Shown here: one piece after another, positions 41,422-50,329 of the stretch | Numbering within the stretch: position 1 is the stretch's first letter | Layout: every line of letters starts with the position of its first letter | From: Promicromonospora sp042731755 | GTDB taxonomy: Bacteria; Actinomycetota; Actinomycetes; Actinomycetales; Cellulomonadaceae | Length of the DNA: 64,000 bases | Assembly (NCBI RefSeq): GCF_042731755.1 | Contig: NZ_JBHWLR010000003.1 | Coordinates: 124,001 to 188,000, forward strand | Reading direction: 5' to 3' | Notes under the pieces: generated by a model | Told to the model about the DNA's origin: nothing | The model's input: the letters and a program-made list of their open reading frames with translations, nothing else | Databases searched by the model: none | Program-made: the position numbers and the translations under genes

Positions 41422-42813
41422 ATGCAGACGTCGAAGAAGACGTTGTCCGGCCGTCGTGTCGGTGCTGTCGCGGCGGTGGCCACGGCGAGCCTCCTCCTGG
41501 CGGCGTGCACCCCGAGCGCGATGGGCGGCCAGGGCGGAGCCGTGAGCGGTGACGCGACCAAGGGCAGCATCACCTGGTGGGGCTGGACGCCCGACGCGAA
41601 CAACGCGGAGAAGCTGATCGCGGCCTTCAACGAGGAGTACCCCGACATCGAGGTCGAGTTCGTCTCGAAGCCGATCGACAGCTACGACTCCGTGCTGTCG
41701 CCGGCGATCACGTCGTCGGACGGGCCGGACGTGTTCAACGTCGCGCCGGGCTCGGCGAACGGCGGCGTCGACACGTTCGGGCCGGGGGCGATCGACCTCA
41801 CCCCGGCGGTCGAGAAGGCGCTCGGCCCCGACTGGGCGACCAAGGTCTCCGAGCTCGGCGTCAGCGGCCTGACCGTGGACGACAAGCTGGTCGGGCTGTC
41901 CGCCGGCGCCGTCTACTCGGGAAACCTGTGGATCAACCAGGGGATCTTCGACGAGTACGGCCTCGAACCCCCGACCGACCTCGCCTCCTGGAAGCAGGTG
42001 TGCGACACCCTCGAGGCGGCCGGCGAGGGCTGCTTCGTCCAGGGTGCCGGGCAGTGGGCGTTCGACATGGACACCTTCGAGGCCATCGTCGAGAACATCG
42101 AGCCCGGGCTGTACCAGAAGGCCTCGCTCGGGGAGGCGCCGTACACCGAGGGCGACTCCGGCCAGAAGTTCACGCAGGCGATGGAGACCTGGAAGTCGCT
42201 GTTCGACGAGGGGATCATGCAGGACGGCGCCGTCGGCCTGCAGCAGTACCCCGACGCGAACAACGAGTTCATGCAGGGCAAGTACGCCATGATCATGATG
42301 GGTTCCTGGTACACCCAGTACGCGGTGAAGGACTCGATGGTCACGGCCATGGAGGCCGCCGGCGTGTCGGACCCGGAGCCGATCACCCTCGTCCCCGTGG
42401 ACTTCCCCGACCTCGCCGGTACCGGCCAGGTGGGCAACATGTTCGGTGACGCGGACTACGGCCTCGCCGTCTCCGGCCGCTCGGACAACCAGGCGGCGGC
42501 CACCACGTTCGTCACCTGGCTTTCGACGTCGCAGGCCGGCCAGCAGTCCGTGGCGAACACGCTGAACAACATCCCCGCCCTGCAGGGCGTCACCCCCGAC
42601 TGGGACCAGATCGACCTCGTGGACCCGGCCGCGCAGGCGGACGTGCTGTCCGCTTACAGCGAGCAGGCCGCGGCGGCCACGCAGCCGCGCTTCGCCTCCG
42701 TCAGCTCCGAGCTCAACACGGCCTTCCGCGACGCGCTGGTCGGCGTCGCGAGCGGGGACGTGTCGATCCCGGACGCGCTCCAGACCCTCCAGGGCGTCGT
42801 CGACGCGGAGTGA
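41422..42813 (+). CDS. Carbohydrate ABC importer, substrate-binding lipoprotein
   Basis: A 463-residue type-1 solute-binding protein. The lipoprotein signal ends LLLAAC with lipid-carrying Cys29. The mature protein begins with ITWWGWTPDANNAEKLIAAF, the usual opening of sugar-binding proteins, and has FMQGKYAMIMMGSW near the C-terminal lobe. It delivers sugar, probably xylo- or other plant oligosaccharides, to the two permeases that follow. No ATPase gene is in the operon, so a shared MsiK-type ATPase elsewhere is expected. Confidence 0.92.
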   Translation: MQTSKKTLSGRRVGAVAAVATASLLLAACTPSAMGGQGGAVSGDATKGSITWWGWTPDANNAEKLIAAFNEEYPDIEVEFVSKPIDSYDSVLSPAITSSDGPDVFNVAPGSANGGVDTFGPGAIDLTPAVEKALGPDWATKVSELGVSGLTVDDKLVGLSAGAVYSGNLWINQGIFDEYGLEPPTDLASWKQVCDTLEAAGEGCFVQGAGQWAFDMDTFEAIVENIEPGLYQKASLGEAPYTEGDSGQKFTQAMETWKSLFDEGIMQDGAVGLQQYPDANNEFMQGKYAMIMMGSWYTQYAVKDSMVTAMEAAGVSDPEPITLVPVDFPDLAGTGQVGNMFGDADYGLAVSGRSDNQAAATTFVTWLSTSQAGQQSVANTLNNIPALQGVTPDWDQIDLVDPAAQADVLSAYSEQAAAATQPRFASVSSELNTAFRDALVGVASGDVSIPDALQTLQGVVDAE

Positions 42814-42819
42814 ACGACC

Positions 42820-42857
42820 GGGGTGGGCCGGCCGACCCCTTGCGGACGGCCCACCCC
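42820..42857 (+). terminator. Hairpin between the binding-protein and permease genes
   Basis: A perfect 11-bp stem: GGGGTGGGCCG (42820-42830) and CGGCCCACCCC (42847-42857) with a 16-base loop, 6 bases after the stop. Such a structure often protects or limits read-through so that the binding protein is made in excess over the permeases. Confidence 0.65.
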
Positions 42858-42934
42858 TTCCTCCCGGTACGAGCCGCCAGGCACGAGCCTCCCGGCACGA
42901 GCAGCCCGACCATCAACCCACCCGAAGGACAGTT

Positions 42935-43882
42935 ATGAGCCTCAGCGCAACGCTGCCTGACGCCGCGAAACCCACCGGGGGCGCGCCCGTCGCGCGACCC
43001 CGCCGCCACGGGCTGAAGCCGACGGCCAACGGCCTGCCGTGGATCCTGCCCGCGGTCGTCGTGGTGGTCGGGCTGATCTACTTCTCGATCGGCTACACCG
43101 GCTACGTCTCGACCCTCGACTGGAACGGCTTCATCCTCACGGAGCCCACGTTCCTGGGGCTCGCGAACTTCTCCGAGATGTTCGGCGACCCCGTCTTCTG
43201 GAAGGCGCTGGAGCACACGGCCGTCTTCTACCTGGTCACGTTCACCGTGCAGACGGCGGTCGGCTTCACGTTCGCGGCGCTCATGCACTCCCAGGTCTAC
43301 CTGCGCGGCGTGTACAAGGTCGTGATCTTCGTGCCGACCGTGCTCGCCCCCGCCACGATGGCGCCCGTCTTCCGCCAGATCTTCGACGCGGACGGTCAGC
43401 TCAACACGTTGCTGAGGGCCGTCGGGCTCGACGGCCTCGCGCAGACCTGGCTGGCCGGCGGCACCACGGCGATGGCGGTGGTCATGCTCGCCACGATCTG
43501 GCAGTGGACCGGGCTCACGTTCATCCTCTTCTACGCCGCCATGAGCCAGATCGACACCGAGGTGCTCGAGGCGGCCCGGGTGGACGGCGCCGGCAACCTG
43601 CGGACGCTGTGGTCGATCGTGTGGCCGATGTGCCGGGGCACCACGGTCGCGCTGGCGACCCTCGGCCTCATCGGGGCCCTGAAGACGTTCGACTGGCCGT
43701 ACCTCATCACCAAGGGCGGCCCCAACTACGCGACCGAGTTCCTGGGCACGTACATCTACCACACGATGCTGTCGGAGAAGCGGTTCGGCTACGCCGCCGC
43801 GATCTCGGTCGCCCTCCTGGTCCTCGCACTCGCCTGCGGCGTCCTCATGTCGCTGCGCAACCGCCGTGAGGGAAGGGCCTGA
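42935..43882 (+). CDS. Carbohydrate ABC importer permease (MalF-like)
   Basis: A 315-residue inner-membrane protein with six predicted transmembrane segments and the EAA loop EAARVDGAGNLRTLWSIVWP around residue 210 that docks the ATPase. It is the first permease of the operon, 121 bases after the binding-protein gene and 2 bases before the second permease gene. A cytoplasmic N-terminal extension of about 35 residues precedes the first membrane segment. Confidence 0.92.
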   Translation: MSLSATLPDAAKPTGGAPVARPRRHGLKPTANGLPWILPAVVVVVGLIYFSIGYTGYVSTLDWNGFILTEPTFLGLANFSEMFGDPVFWKALEHTAVFYLVTFTVQTAVGFTFAALMHSQVYLRGVYKVVIFVPTVLAPATMAPVFRQIFDADGQLNTLLRAVGLDGLAQTWLAGGTTAMAVVMLATIWQWTGLTFILFYAAMSQIDTEVLEAARVDGAGNLRTLWSIVWPMCRGTTVALATLGLIGALKTFDWPYLITKGGPNYATEFLGTYIYHTMLSEKRFGYAAAISVALLVLALACGVLMSLRNRREGRA

Positions 43883-43884
43883 CC

Positions 43885-44673
43885 ATGCTCGTGACACGTT
43901 CGCGCACCTCGAGGGTCGTCATCCAGGTCGTCGTGACCCTGCTGGCGCTGCCCTTCCTGGCGCCGCTGGTGGCGATGATCCAGGGGTCGCTCGGCGGCCG
44001 GGGCCTCGGCAACTACGTCAAGGTCTGGGAGACGGGCGTCCTGCCCACCTACCTGCTCAACTCCGTGCTGATCTCGGTCTTCGCGATCCTCATCGTCTAC
44101 GCCTGCACCATGCTCGCCGCGTTCGGCTTCTCCAAGCTGCGCATCGCGGGCAAGGAGGTCTGGTTCTGGGCCCTGCTCCTGGCGCTGACCATGCCGGAGG
44201 CGGTGCTGCTGACGCCCCTGTTCGTCACCGCGTCGGCCTTCGACATGTACAACCAGCTCGTCGCGGTGATCCTGCCGGTCGCCGCGCTGCAGATCCCGTT
44301 CACGGTGCTGCTGGCCCGCAACTTCTACGACGGCATCCCCTCCGAGATCATGGAGGCCGCCCGCGTCGACGGCGCCAACATCTGGCAGGTCTTCTGGCAG
44401 GTCGTCCTGCCGCTGACCCGCCCGATCGCCGCCGCGATCGTCGTCCTCACGCTCATCTCCGCGTGGAACGCGTACCTGCTGCCGATGCTCATGCTCAACG
44501 ACCCCGGCCGGCAGGTCCTGACCCTGCTCCCGTCGTACTTCGTCAGCCAGTACACGAACGACCAGACCGGGGTGCTCGCCGCGGCGGTCATCGCCGCCGT
44601 CCCCATGCTCGTCGCCTACCTCGCGCTCCAGAAGTACTTCGAGCGCGGCCTCGCGGCGGGCGCGCTCAAGTGA
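43885..44673 (+). CDS. Carbohydrate ABC importer permease (MalG-like)
   Basis: A 262-residue membrane protein with six predicted segments and the EAA loop EAARVDGANIWQVFWQVVLP around residue 155. It pairs with the MalF-like permease. The last codons and stop lie in an imperfect 15-base tandem duplication (GCTCAAGTGAACCG at 44664-44677 and GCTCAAGTGCACCG at 44679-44692). Confidence 0.92.
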   Translation: MLVTRSRTSRVVIQVVVTLLALPFLAPLVAMIQGSLGGRGLGNYVKVWETGVLPTYLLNSVLISVFAILIVYACTMLAAFGFSKLRIAGKEVWFWALLLALTMPEAVLLTPLFVTASAFDMYNQLVAVILPVAALQIPFTVLLARNFYDGIPSEIMEAARVDGANIWQVFWQVVLPLTRPIAAAIVVLTLISAWNAYLLPMLMLNDPGRQVLTLLPSYFVSQYTNDQTGVLAAAVIAAVPMLVAYLALQKYFERGLAAGALK

Positions 44674-44720
44674 ACCGGGCTCAAGTGCACCGCGCTCGTG
44701 CAGACACGGAGGGAGGCCCC

Positions 44721-45464
44721 ATGGGGCTGCTCGAAGGACGGCTCGCCGTCGTCACCGCGGGGACGGCCGGCATCGGCCTGGCCGTCGCGACCCGCTTCGT
44801 CGCGGAGGGTGCGACAGTCGTGGTGACGTCGCCGTCCGCGGCCTCGGTCGACGCGGCGGTCGCCCGGCTCGGGCCGCGCGCAGTCGGCGTCGTGGGCGAC
44901 GCGTCCAGCGTCGCCGACCTGGAGCGGCTGGCGGACGCCGTCGGCCGGCTCGGCCGGAAGGTCGACGTGCTGCACGTCAACGCGGGCCGCGACGTCGAGC
45001 CCACCCCGGTGAGCGAGCTGACGGCGGAGCAGTTCGACGCCGTCGTGGGGCTGACCTTCCGGGGCGCGCTCTTCACGGTGCGGGCGCTGGCCGGGCACCT
45101 CGCCGACGGCGCGTCGATCGTGCTGACGTCGTCGATCGCCGGCACCAACGGCGGCCCCGGCCACGCCGTCTACAACGCGAGCAAGGCCGCCGTGCGGTCC
45201 CTGGCCCGCACCCTGACGGCCGAGCTCGGCCACCGCGGGATCCGGGCGAACGCCGTGAGCCCGGGTCCGACCCGGACCGCCGCCTTCGACGCGTTCACCG
45301 GCGGGTCGTACGCCGTCGAGGCGGCGGTCGTCGCGCAGATCCCGTTGCGCCGGGTCGGCCGTCCGGAGGAGGTCGCGGCCGCCGTGTGCTTCCTCGCGAG
45401 CGACGAGTCGAGCTTCGTCGCAGGCACGGAGCTGACCGTCGACGGCGGCATGAGCCAGGTCTGA
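44721..45464 (+). CDS. Short-chain dehydrogenase/reductase
   Basis: A 247-residue classical SDR: cofactor motif TAGTAGIG near residue 12 (TGxxxGxG form with A for the first G), the NAG motif in VLHVNAGRD near 90, catalytic Ser in SSIAG and YNASK (Tyr and Lys) near residue 152. It oxidises or reduces an alcohol/ketone, probably on a sugar or sugar acid. ATG follows GGAGG. It lies in the importer operon with Gfo/Idh, VOC and amidohydrolase genes. Confidence 0.9.
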   Translation: MGLLEGRLAVVTAGTAGIGLAVATRFVAEGATVVVTSPSAASVDAAVARLGPRAVGVVGDASSVADLERLADAVGRLGRKVDVLHVNAGRDVEPTPVSELTAEQFDAVVGLTFRGALFTVRALAGHLADGASIVLTSSIAGTNGGPGHAVYNASKAAVRSLARTLTAELGHRGIRANAVSPGPTRTAAFDAFTGGSYAVEAAVVAQIPLRRVGRPEEVAAAVCFLASDESSFVAGTELTVDGGMSQV

Positions 45465-45510
45465 CCCGGGACCCCAGACCCAGACCCAGACCCGGACCCG
45501 GCCCCGGGCC
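45465..45510 (+). repeat. Simple CAGACC-type tandem repeat flanked by CCCGGG
   Basis: Several CAGACC/CGGACC units (about 45475-45500) lie between CCCGGG (45465-45470) and CCCCGGG (45502-45508), directly after the SDR stop. The flanks can pair to form a hairpin. It is probably a slippage-prone intergenic repeat with terminator-like pairing. Confidence 0.5.
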
Positions 45511-45549
45511 GATCGACACACCAGACGTTTCACCGAGAGGACACCACGA

Positions 45550-46623
45550 ATGAGCAACCCCGTACGTTTCGCCGTCATCGGCAGCGGGTGGCGCGCGCAG
45601 TTCCACCTGCGCGTGGCCGCCGCCGACCCCACCCGGCTCGAGGCGGTCGCCGTCATGGCGCGCGACCAGGCGAAGGCCGACGCGATCGCCGCCCGCCACG
45701 GCGTGCCCGGCGTCACCACGATCGACGACCTCCTCGCCCATGAGCCGGAGTTCGTGGTCGCCGACGTCTCGTGGCCCGCCATGCCCGGCATCCTCAAGGA
45801 GCTGAGCGCCCGCGGCGTCCGGGTGCTGGCCGAGACCCCGCCCGCCCCCGACCTGGCCGGCCTGCGCGACCTGTGGACGACGATCAAGGACGAGTCCCTC
45901 GTCCAGGTGGCCGAGCAGTACGTGCTGATGCCCGGCCACGCCGCCCGGCTGGCGGTGATCGCCGGCGGCGCCATCGGTACGCCGCAGGCGGTCGAGGTCG
46001 CCTCGACGCACCTGTACCACGCGACCTCCCTGATCCGTGCGTTCCTCGCGGTGGGGACGGACCGGGCGGTCGTGTCCGGGCGCTCCTTCGAGACCCGGAT
46101 GGCCCTGCCGCTCGGGTTCGACGGCTGGAACACCGACCCGCAGCCCGAGGTGCAGACCTCCACCTATGCGACCCTCGACTTCGGCGACGGGCGCGTGGGC
46201 GTGTACGACTTCATGAACATGCAGTGGTGGAACCCGCTGCTGGCCCGCCGCGTCGTGGTGCGCGGCACCCTCGGCGAGCTGGTCGACGACACCGTGACCT
46301 CGTGGGACGGCCACGACCCCGTCACGTCGCGGATCGAGTACCGCCGGACCGGCGTCGACATGAACCTGGAGGGCAACGAGGTGGTCCACGCCTCGTTCAA
46401 CGGCACGGTGGTGTGGCGCAACGCCTGGGTCGGCACCCGTCTCTCGGAGGACGACCTGGCCGTCGCCGACCACCTGGTCGCCGTCGGGGCGTGGGCGCGC
46501 GGCGAGGCGGAAGGCCCCTACTCGCTCGCCGCCGCCTGCCAGGACCACGCCCTCGGTCTCGCGATCGAGGAGTCGGCACGCACGCGCCAGGACGTCGTCG
46601 TCGAGGGCGAGCCGTGGGCATGA
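45550..46623 (+). CDS. Gfo/Idh/MocA family oxidoreductase
   Basis: A 357-residue protein. The N-terminal Rossmann domain opens VRFAVIGSGWRAQFH (GxGxxA-like) and VLAETPPAPD sits where the family has the EKP motif, here changed to ETP. The C-terminal beta-sheet domain (about 125-330) holds the substrate. Lys of EKP is catalytic in many members, so its replacement by Thr suggests a changed or different mechanism. It probably oxidises a sugar or sugar lactone precursor. It overlaps the VOC gene by ATGA. Confidence 0.88.
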   Translation: MSNPVRFAVIGSGWRAQFHLRVAAADPTRLEAVAVMARDQAKADAIAARHGVPGVTTIDDLLAHEPEFVVADVSWPAMPGILKELSARGVRVLAETPPAPDLAGLRDLWTTIKDESLVQVAEQYVLMPGHAARLAVIAGGAIGTPQAVEVASTHLYHATSLIRAFLAVGTDRAVVSGRSFETRMALPLGFDGWNTDPQPEVQTSTYATLDFGDGRVGVYDFMNMQWWNPLLARRVVVRGTLGELVDDTVTSWDGHDPVTSRIEYRRTGVDMNLEGNEVVHASFNGTVVWRNAWVGTRLSEDDLAVADHLVAVGAWARGEAEGPYSLAAACQDHALGLAIEESARTRQDVVVEGEPWA

Positions 46624-47075
46624 GCGCCCCGGTGCCCGCGGGCGGGCTGATCCAGGTTGCGCTCGTCGTCGAGGACATCGAGGCGTCCCTCGACCGGTGG
46701 TGCGCCCTGTTCGACATCGAGCGGCCCGAGGTCGTCACGATGGGCCGCCCCAACAACGACGAGACCTACCGGGGGCAGCCGGCCGACTACCGGCTGCGGC
46801 TCGCCGTGATCACGGTCCCCGGCAGCCAGGTCGTCATCGAGCTCAACGAGCCCGACGCCAACCCGTCGACATTCCGGGAGTTCCTGACCGAGCACGGCGA
46901 GGGCGTCCACCACCTCGGCTTCGCCGTCGGCGACGCCCGCGACGCGGTCGTGGCCGGTCTCGCGACGGCGGGCTTCGCCAAGCGCGTCGAGGCCTACTAC
47001 CCCGGAGGCTCCTGGACCGTCATGGACACCGAGGCCGCGCTCGGCGTCAACCTGAACATCAAGCCGCACGCCTGA
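46620..47075 (+). CDS. VOC (glyoxalase/dioxygenase-fold) family protein
   Basis: A 151-residue VOC-superfamily protein with two beta-alpha-beta-beta-beta units: IQVALVVEDIEASLDRWCAL at the start and HHLGFAVGDARDAVVAGL in the second half. Similar proteins are methylmalonyl-CoA epimerase- or glyoxalase-like, using a divalent metal for isomerisation or elimination. Start and stop overlap both neighbours (ATGA and TGATG), so it belongs tightly to the sugar pathway operon. Confidence 0.85.
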   Translation: MSAPVPAGGLIQVALVVEDIEASLDRWCALFDIERPEVVTMGRPNNDETYRGQPADYRLRLAVITVPGSQVVIELNEPDANPSTFREFLTEHGEGVHHLGFAVGDARDAVVAGLATAGFAKRVEAYYPGGSWTVMDTEAALGVNLNIKPHA

Positions 47076-47926
47076 TGTTCGTCGACACCCACGTGCACCT
47101 CTGGGACCGGCGCGAGCGCGACCTCGGGTACGGGTGGCTGGACGGCGACGACTTCCCCTTCGGGGACCTCGTCGCCGTCCGCACGGCCCGCTTCTCGGTA
47201 CCCGAGCTGCGGGCGGAGGGGCGCCTGGCGGGCCTCACCAAGGTGGTGCACATGAACGCCGCGTCCACCGCCGCCGACCCCGTCGCGGAGACCGCCTGGC
47301 TCCAGCGGCTGTCCGACGAGACGGGCTGGCCCGACGCCGCCGTCGTGACCTGCGACCTCGCCGCCCCCGACGTCGTCGAGCAGCTCGCCCGGCACGCCGC
47401 CCACCGCGTCTTCCGGGGCGTTCGCGAGATGGGGCCCGTCGCGCGGTTCGCGGACCCCGCCTTCCGGCGCGGGTACGCCGAGCTGGGCCGGGTGGGCGGC
47501 CTGTTCTTCCACACCGTCGGCCTGACGGGCACGGCGGCGGCGCTGGACCTCGTGCGCTCCTGTCCGGGGACTGTGTTCGTGCTCGACCAGGCGGGCATGC
47601 CCCCGGACCGCGGCGTCGACACGTTCGAGGCGTGGACGGCCATGCTGCGGGCGCTCGCGGCGGAGCCGAACACCCTCTGCAAGGTCTCCTCGCTCGGCAT
47701 GGTCGACCCGGTGTGGACCCCGGCGTCGCGCAGGCCGTGGGTGCTCGCGCCGATCGAGGCGTTCGGCGCCGACCGGGTCTTCCTCGGGTCGAACTGGCCG
47801 GTCGAGCGGATGTACTCCAGCTACACCGACGTGGTCGAGGCATTCCGGCACGCGGTCAGGGACCTCGCCCCCGCGGAGCGGGACGCCGTGCTGGCGGGCA
47901 CCGCCGAGCGGGTGTTCAGGATCTAG
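47075..47926 (+). CDS. Amidohydrolase_2 family protein (sugar-lactonase-like)
   Basis: A 283-residue TIM-barrel metal hydrolase opening FVDTHVHLWDR (HxH metal motif) and ending with FLGSNWPVE, where the family has GSDWP (Asp replaced by Asn). This is the group of L-fuconolactonase, L-rhamnono-lactonase and 2-pyrone-4,6-dicarboxylate hydrolases. It would hydrolyse a lactone made by the oxidoreductases upstream. TGATG overlap with the VOC gene. The Asp to Asn change at the motif is worth noting. Confidence 0.88.
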   Translation: MFVDTHVHLWDRRERDLGYGWLDGDDFPFGDLVAVRTARFSVPELRAEGRLAGLTKVVHMNAASTAADPVAETAWLQRLSDETGWPDAAVVTCDLAAPDVVEQLARHAAHRVFRGVREMGPVARFADPAFRRGYAELGRVGGLFFHTVGLTGTAAALDLVRSCPGTVFVLDQAGMPPDRGVDTFEAWTAMLRALAAEPNTLCKVSSLGMVDPVWTPASRRPWVLAPIEAFGADRVFLGSNWPVERMYSSYTDVVEAFRHAVRDLAPAERDAVLAGTAERVFRI

Positions 47927-48042
47927 CGCGGGTGCTCCAGGGCGCAGGTCGTGGGCCGGGACCCGGAGCCCCGGCGAATCGGTAGGCTCCGACCGTCACT
48001 CGGCCCGCGGCAAGCGCGGGACGACGAACGGGAGAGAGATCC

Positions 48043-48420
48043 ATGGGTACCTGGGGCCCGGGCAACTTCGACGACGACGCGGCCGCCGACCACCTGTCGC
48101 GCCTCACCGACCAGCTCGCCACCGAGGTCGCCGAGGCCATGGCCGGCGACCGGGTGCGGATGGAGCCCGACGAGTACTGGGGCGTGGCCGTCCCGGCGAA
48201 TCTTGAGCTTCTCGCCGTGCTCGCCCGCCTGGACTACGTCGGGGTCCTGCTCCCGGAGGTCGCGACCCTGGAGACGTGGAAGAGCACGTTCCTGGAGGTC
48301 TGGGACGGCGCGATCGACGGGCTCGAACCCTCCGCGGCGTTCAAGGAGGCGCGACGCGCCGTGCTGGTCCGCACGTTCGACGACCTCGTCGAGCTCAGAA
48401 AGGCCGAGGACGCCGGCTGA
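48043..48420 (+). CDS. DUF4259 family protein
   Basis: A 125-residue protein with the DUF4259 opening MGTWGPGNFDDDAAADHL. The function is unknown; members are common small cytoplasmic proteins in Actinobacteria. AGAGAG lies before the ATG. It is followed after 25 bases by the chromate-transporter gene. Confidence 0.85.
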   Translation: MGTWGPGNFDDDAAADHLSRLTDQLATEVAEAMAGDRVRMEPDEYWGVAVPANLELLAVLARLDYVGVLLPEVATLETWKSTFLEVWDGAIDGLEPSAAFKEARRAVLVRTFDDLVELRKAEDAG

Positions 48421-48445
48421 CCGGCGCCCTCGACCCAGGAGAACC

Positions 48446-49834
48446 ATGAGCACCGAGCCCGACGGCGCCGGCCCGCCCGCCGCCACCCCGCGTGACCTGA
48501 TCCCGTTCCGCACCGCCGTGCGGGCCTGGTTCGCGATCTCCTGGCAGACGTTCGGCGGCCCCGCCGGCCAGATCGCCGTCATGCAGCGCACGCTGGTGGA
48601 CGAGAAGCGGTGGATCGGGCAGGGCCGGTTCCTGCACGCCCTGAACTACTGCATGCTCCTGCCGGGACCCGAGGCGCAGCAGCTCGCCGTCTACACCGGC
48701 TGGCTGCTCAACGGGTGGCGCGGCGGCCTGGTCGCCGGGGGCCTGTTCGTGCTGCCCGGCATGCTGGCCCTGCTGGTCCTGTCCGCGGTGTACGTCGCGT
48801 TCGGCGACACGACCGTCGTGGCCGGGCTGTTCGCCGGGCTGGCACCGGCCGTGCTGGCGATCGTGGTCCAGGCCGTGCTCCGGGTCGGACGCCGGGCCCT
48901 GACCAGCCCCGCCCTCGTGGTCCTCGCGGTGGCCGCGTTCGTGGCGCTGACGCTGTTCGAGGTGCCGTTCCCGCTGGTCGTCCTCGGCGCCGGGATCATC
49001 GGCTGGCTGGTGCACCGGTACGCCCCGTCCTGGATCGCGACGTCGGCGGCCCGGGTCCAGGACGACGGCCCAGCGCCCCTCATCCCGGACGACACCCTGC
49101 ACGCCGAGCGGCCGTCGGGCCGCCGGGCCCTGCGCGTGCTGCTGCTCGGCCTGCTCGCGTGGTCGCTCCCGGTCGCCGCGGTCGCCCTGCTGACGGGCGC
49201 CGACAGCGTGTTCACCCAGCAGGGACTGTTCTTCTCCGGCAGCGCCCTGGTCACGTTCGGCGGCGCGTACGCCGTGCTGGCTTATGTCGCGCAGCAGGCC
49301 GTGCAGACCTACGCCTGGGTGACGCCGGGGGAGATGACGCGCGGTCTGGCGCTGGCCGAGACCACGCCGGGGCCGCTGATCATGGTCGTGCAGTTCGTCG
49401 CGTTCCTCGGCGCCTACCGCAACCCCGGCGACCTCGACCCCTGGGCCGCCGCCCTGCTCGGCGCGCTGCTGACCACCTGGGTCACGTTCGTGCCGTCGTT
49501 CCTGTTCATCTTCCTCGGCGCGCCCTACGTCGAGCGGCTGCGCGGCAACCGCACCCTGTCCGCCGCGCTCACCGCGATCACGGCGGCGGTGGTCGGCGTC
49601 ATCGCCAACCTCGCGCTGTACTTCACCACGCACACCTTGTTCGCCGACTCCACCACGTGGACCGCCGGACCGGTGAGCCTCGACGTCCCGGACCTCACCA
49701 GCCTGGAACCGGTCGCGCTCGGCATCGCCGTCCTGGCCGCGGTGCTGCTCTTCGTCGTGCGCTGGTCGGTGCTGCGCACCCTCGGCGTGTGCGCGGTGCT
49801 CGGCCTGGCGCTCGGGCTCGCCGGGCTGGTCTGA
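48446..49834 (+). CDS. chrA: Chromate efflux transporter family protein (CHR)
   Basis: A 462-residue membrane protein of the CHR family with two homologous halves of about six membrane segments each. Family motifs: FGGPAGQIAVMQRTLVDEKRW with LLPGPEAQQLAVYTGW in the first half and FGGAYAVLAYV with TPGPLIMVVQFVAFLGAYR in the second half. ChrA expels chromate using the proton gradient. The gene symbol rests on family similarity. It lies beside an arsenic locus. Confidence 0.9.
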   Translation: MSTEPDGAGPPAATPRDLIPFRTAVRAWFAISWQTFGGPAGQIAVMQRTLVDEKRWIGQGRFLHALNYCMLLPGPEAQQLAVYTGWLLNGWRGGLVAGGLFVLPGMLALLVLSAVYVAFGDTTVVAGLFAGLAPAVLAIVVQAVLRVGRRALTSPALVVLAVAAFVALTLFEVPFPLVVLGAGIIGWLVHRYAPSWIATSAARVQDDGPAPLIPDDTLHAERPSGRRALRVLLLGLLAWSLPVAAVALLTGADSVFTQQGLFFSGSALVTFGGAYAVLAYVAQQAVQTYAWVTPGEMTRGLALAETTPGPLIMVVQFVAFLGAYRNPGDLDPWAAALLGALLTTWVTFVPSFLFIFLGAPYVERLRGNRTLSAALTAITAAVVGVIANLALYFTTHTLFADSTTWTAGPVSLDVPDLTSLEPVALGIAVLAAVLLFVVRWSVLRTLGVCAVLGLALGLAGLV

Positions 49835-49865
49835 CCGCCCGGCCCGCCCAGCCCGTCGCCCCGGC

Positions 49866-50243
49866 TCAGCCGGTCGCCTCGGTGAGCAGCACGCCGAGCC
49901 GGTTCAGCGCGCCCGGCACCACGGAGTAGTAGGCCCACTTGCCGCGCTGCTCGCGGGTGAGCAGGCCGGCGTCGACCATCAGCTTGAGGTGGTGGCTCAC
50001 CGTGGGCTGCGACAGCCCGACCGGCTCGGTGAGGTCGCAGACGCACGCCTCGCCGCCGGCGTGCGACGCGACGATCGACAGCAGGCGCACCCGGGTGGGG
50101 TCGCCCAGGGCCTTGAACACCCGCGCCAGCTCGGCGGCGGTCTGCGGGTCCGCCGCCTCGCGCACGAGGGGCGCGCAGCATGCGCCCGACGCCGGGTCCG
50201 GGCTGGTGCGCGACATGTCCGTCAGGGTGAGTGCGGTGGCCAT
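49866..50243 (-). CDS. ArsR family metalloregulator with CVCDL arsenic-binding motif
   Basis: A 125-residue winged-helix repressor. The ArsR box CVCDL at 67-71 carries the two Cys that bind As(III), and GACCAPL near residue 22 supplies further Cys. The DNA-recognition helix is LSQPTVSHHLKLM. It is divergent from the flavoprotein gene, and the intergenic region 50244-50329 holds inverted repeats. It likely represses both until arsenite binds. Confidence 0.93.
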   Translation of the reverse strand: MATALTLTDMSRTSPDPASGACCAPLVREAADPQTAAELARVFKALGDPTRVRLLSIVASHAGGEACVCDLTEPVGLSQPTVSHHLKLMVDAGLLTREQRGKWAYYSVVPGALNRLGVLLTEATG

Positions 50244-50296
50244 GCGCCCATCTTGCCACGCATCGAAGATTATGGATATGTTGCACACGTCATCCC

Positions 50297-50312
50297 ATCG
50301 AGAAACTTCGAT
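50297..50312. promoter_or_regulatory. Putative ArsR operator
   Basis: ATCGA-6-TCGAT (50297-50312) is an inverted repeat 17 bases before the flavoprotein start and in the divergent promoter region of the ArsR gene. A related half CATCGAAGATT occurs at about 50259-50269. Confidence 0.45.
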
Positions 50313-50329
50313 CTGAGAAGGAGTGGGTC

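Noticed and set aside
44721..47926. Assigning the operon to a known levoglucosan or L-fucose/L-rhamnose oxidation pathway
   Set aside because: The expected full enzyme set (dehydratase, aldolase, or several Gfo/Idh plus isomerases) is not present, so only a general oxidative-pathway call is made.
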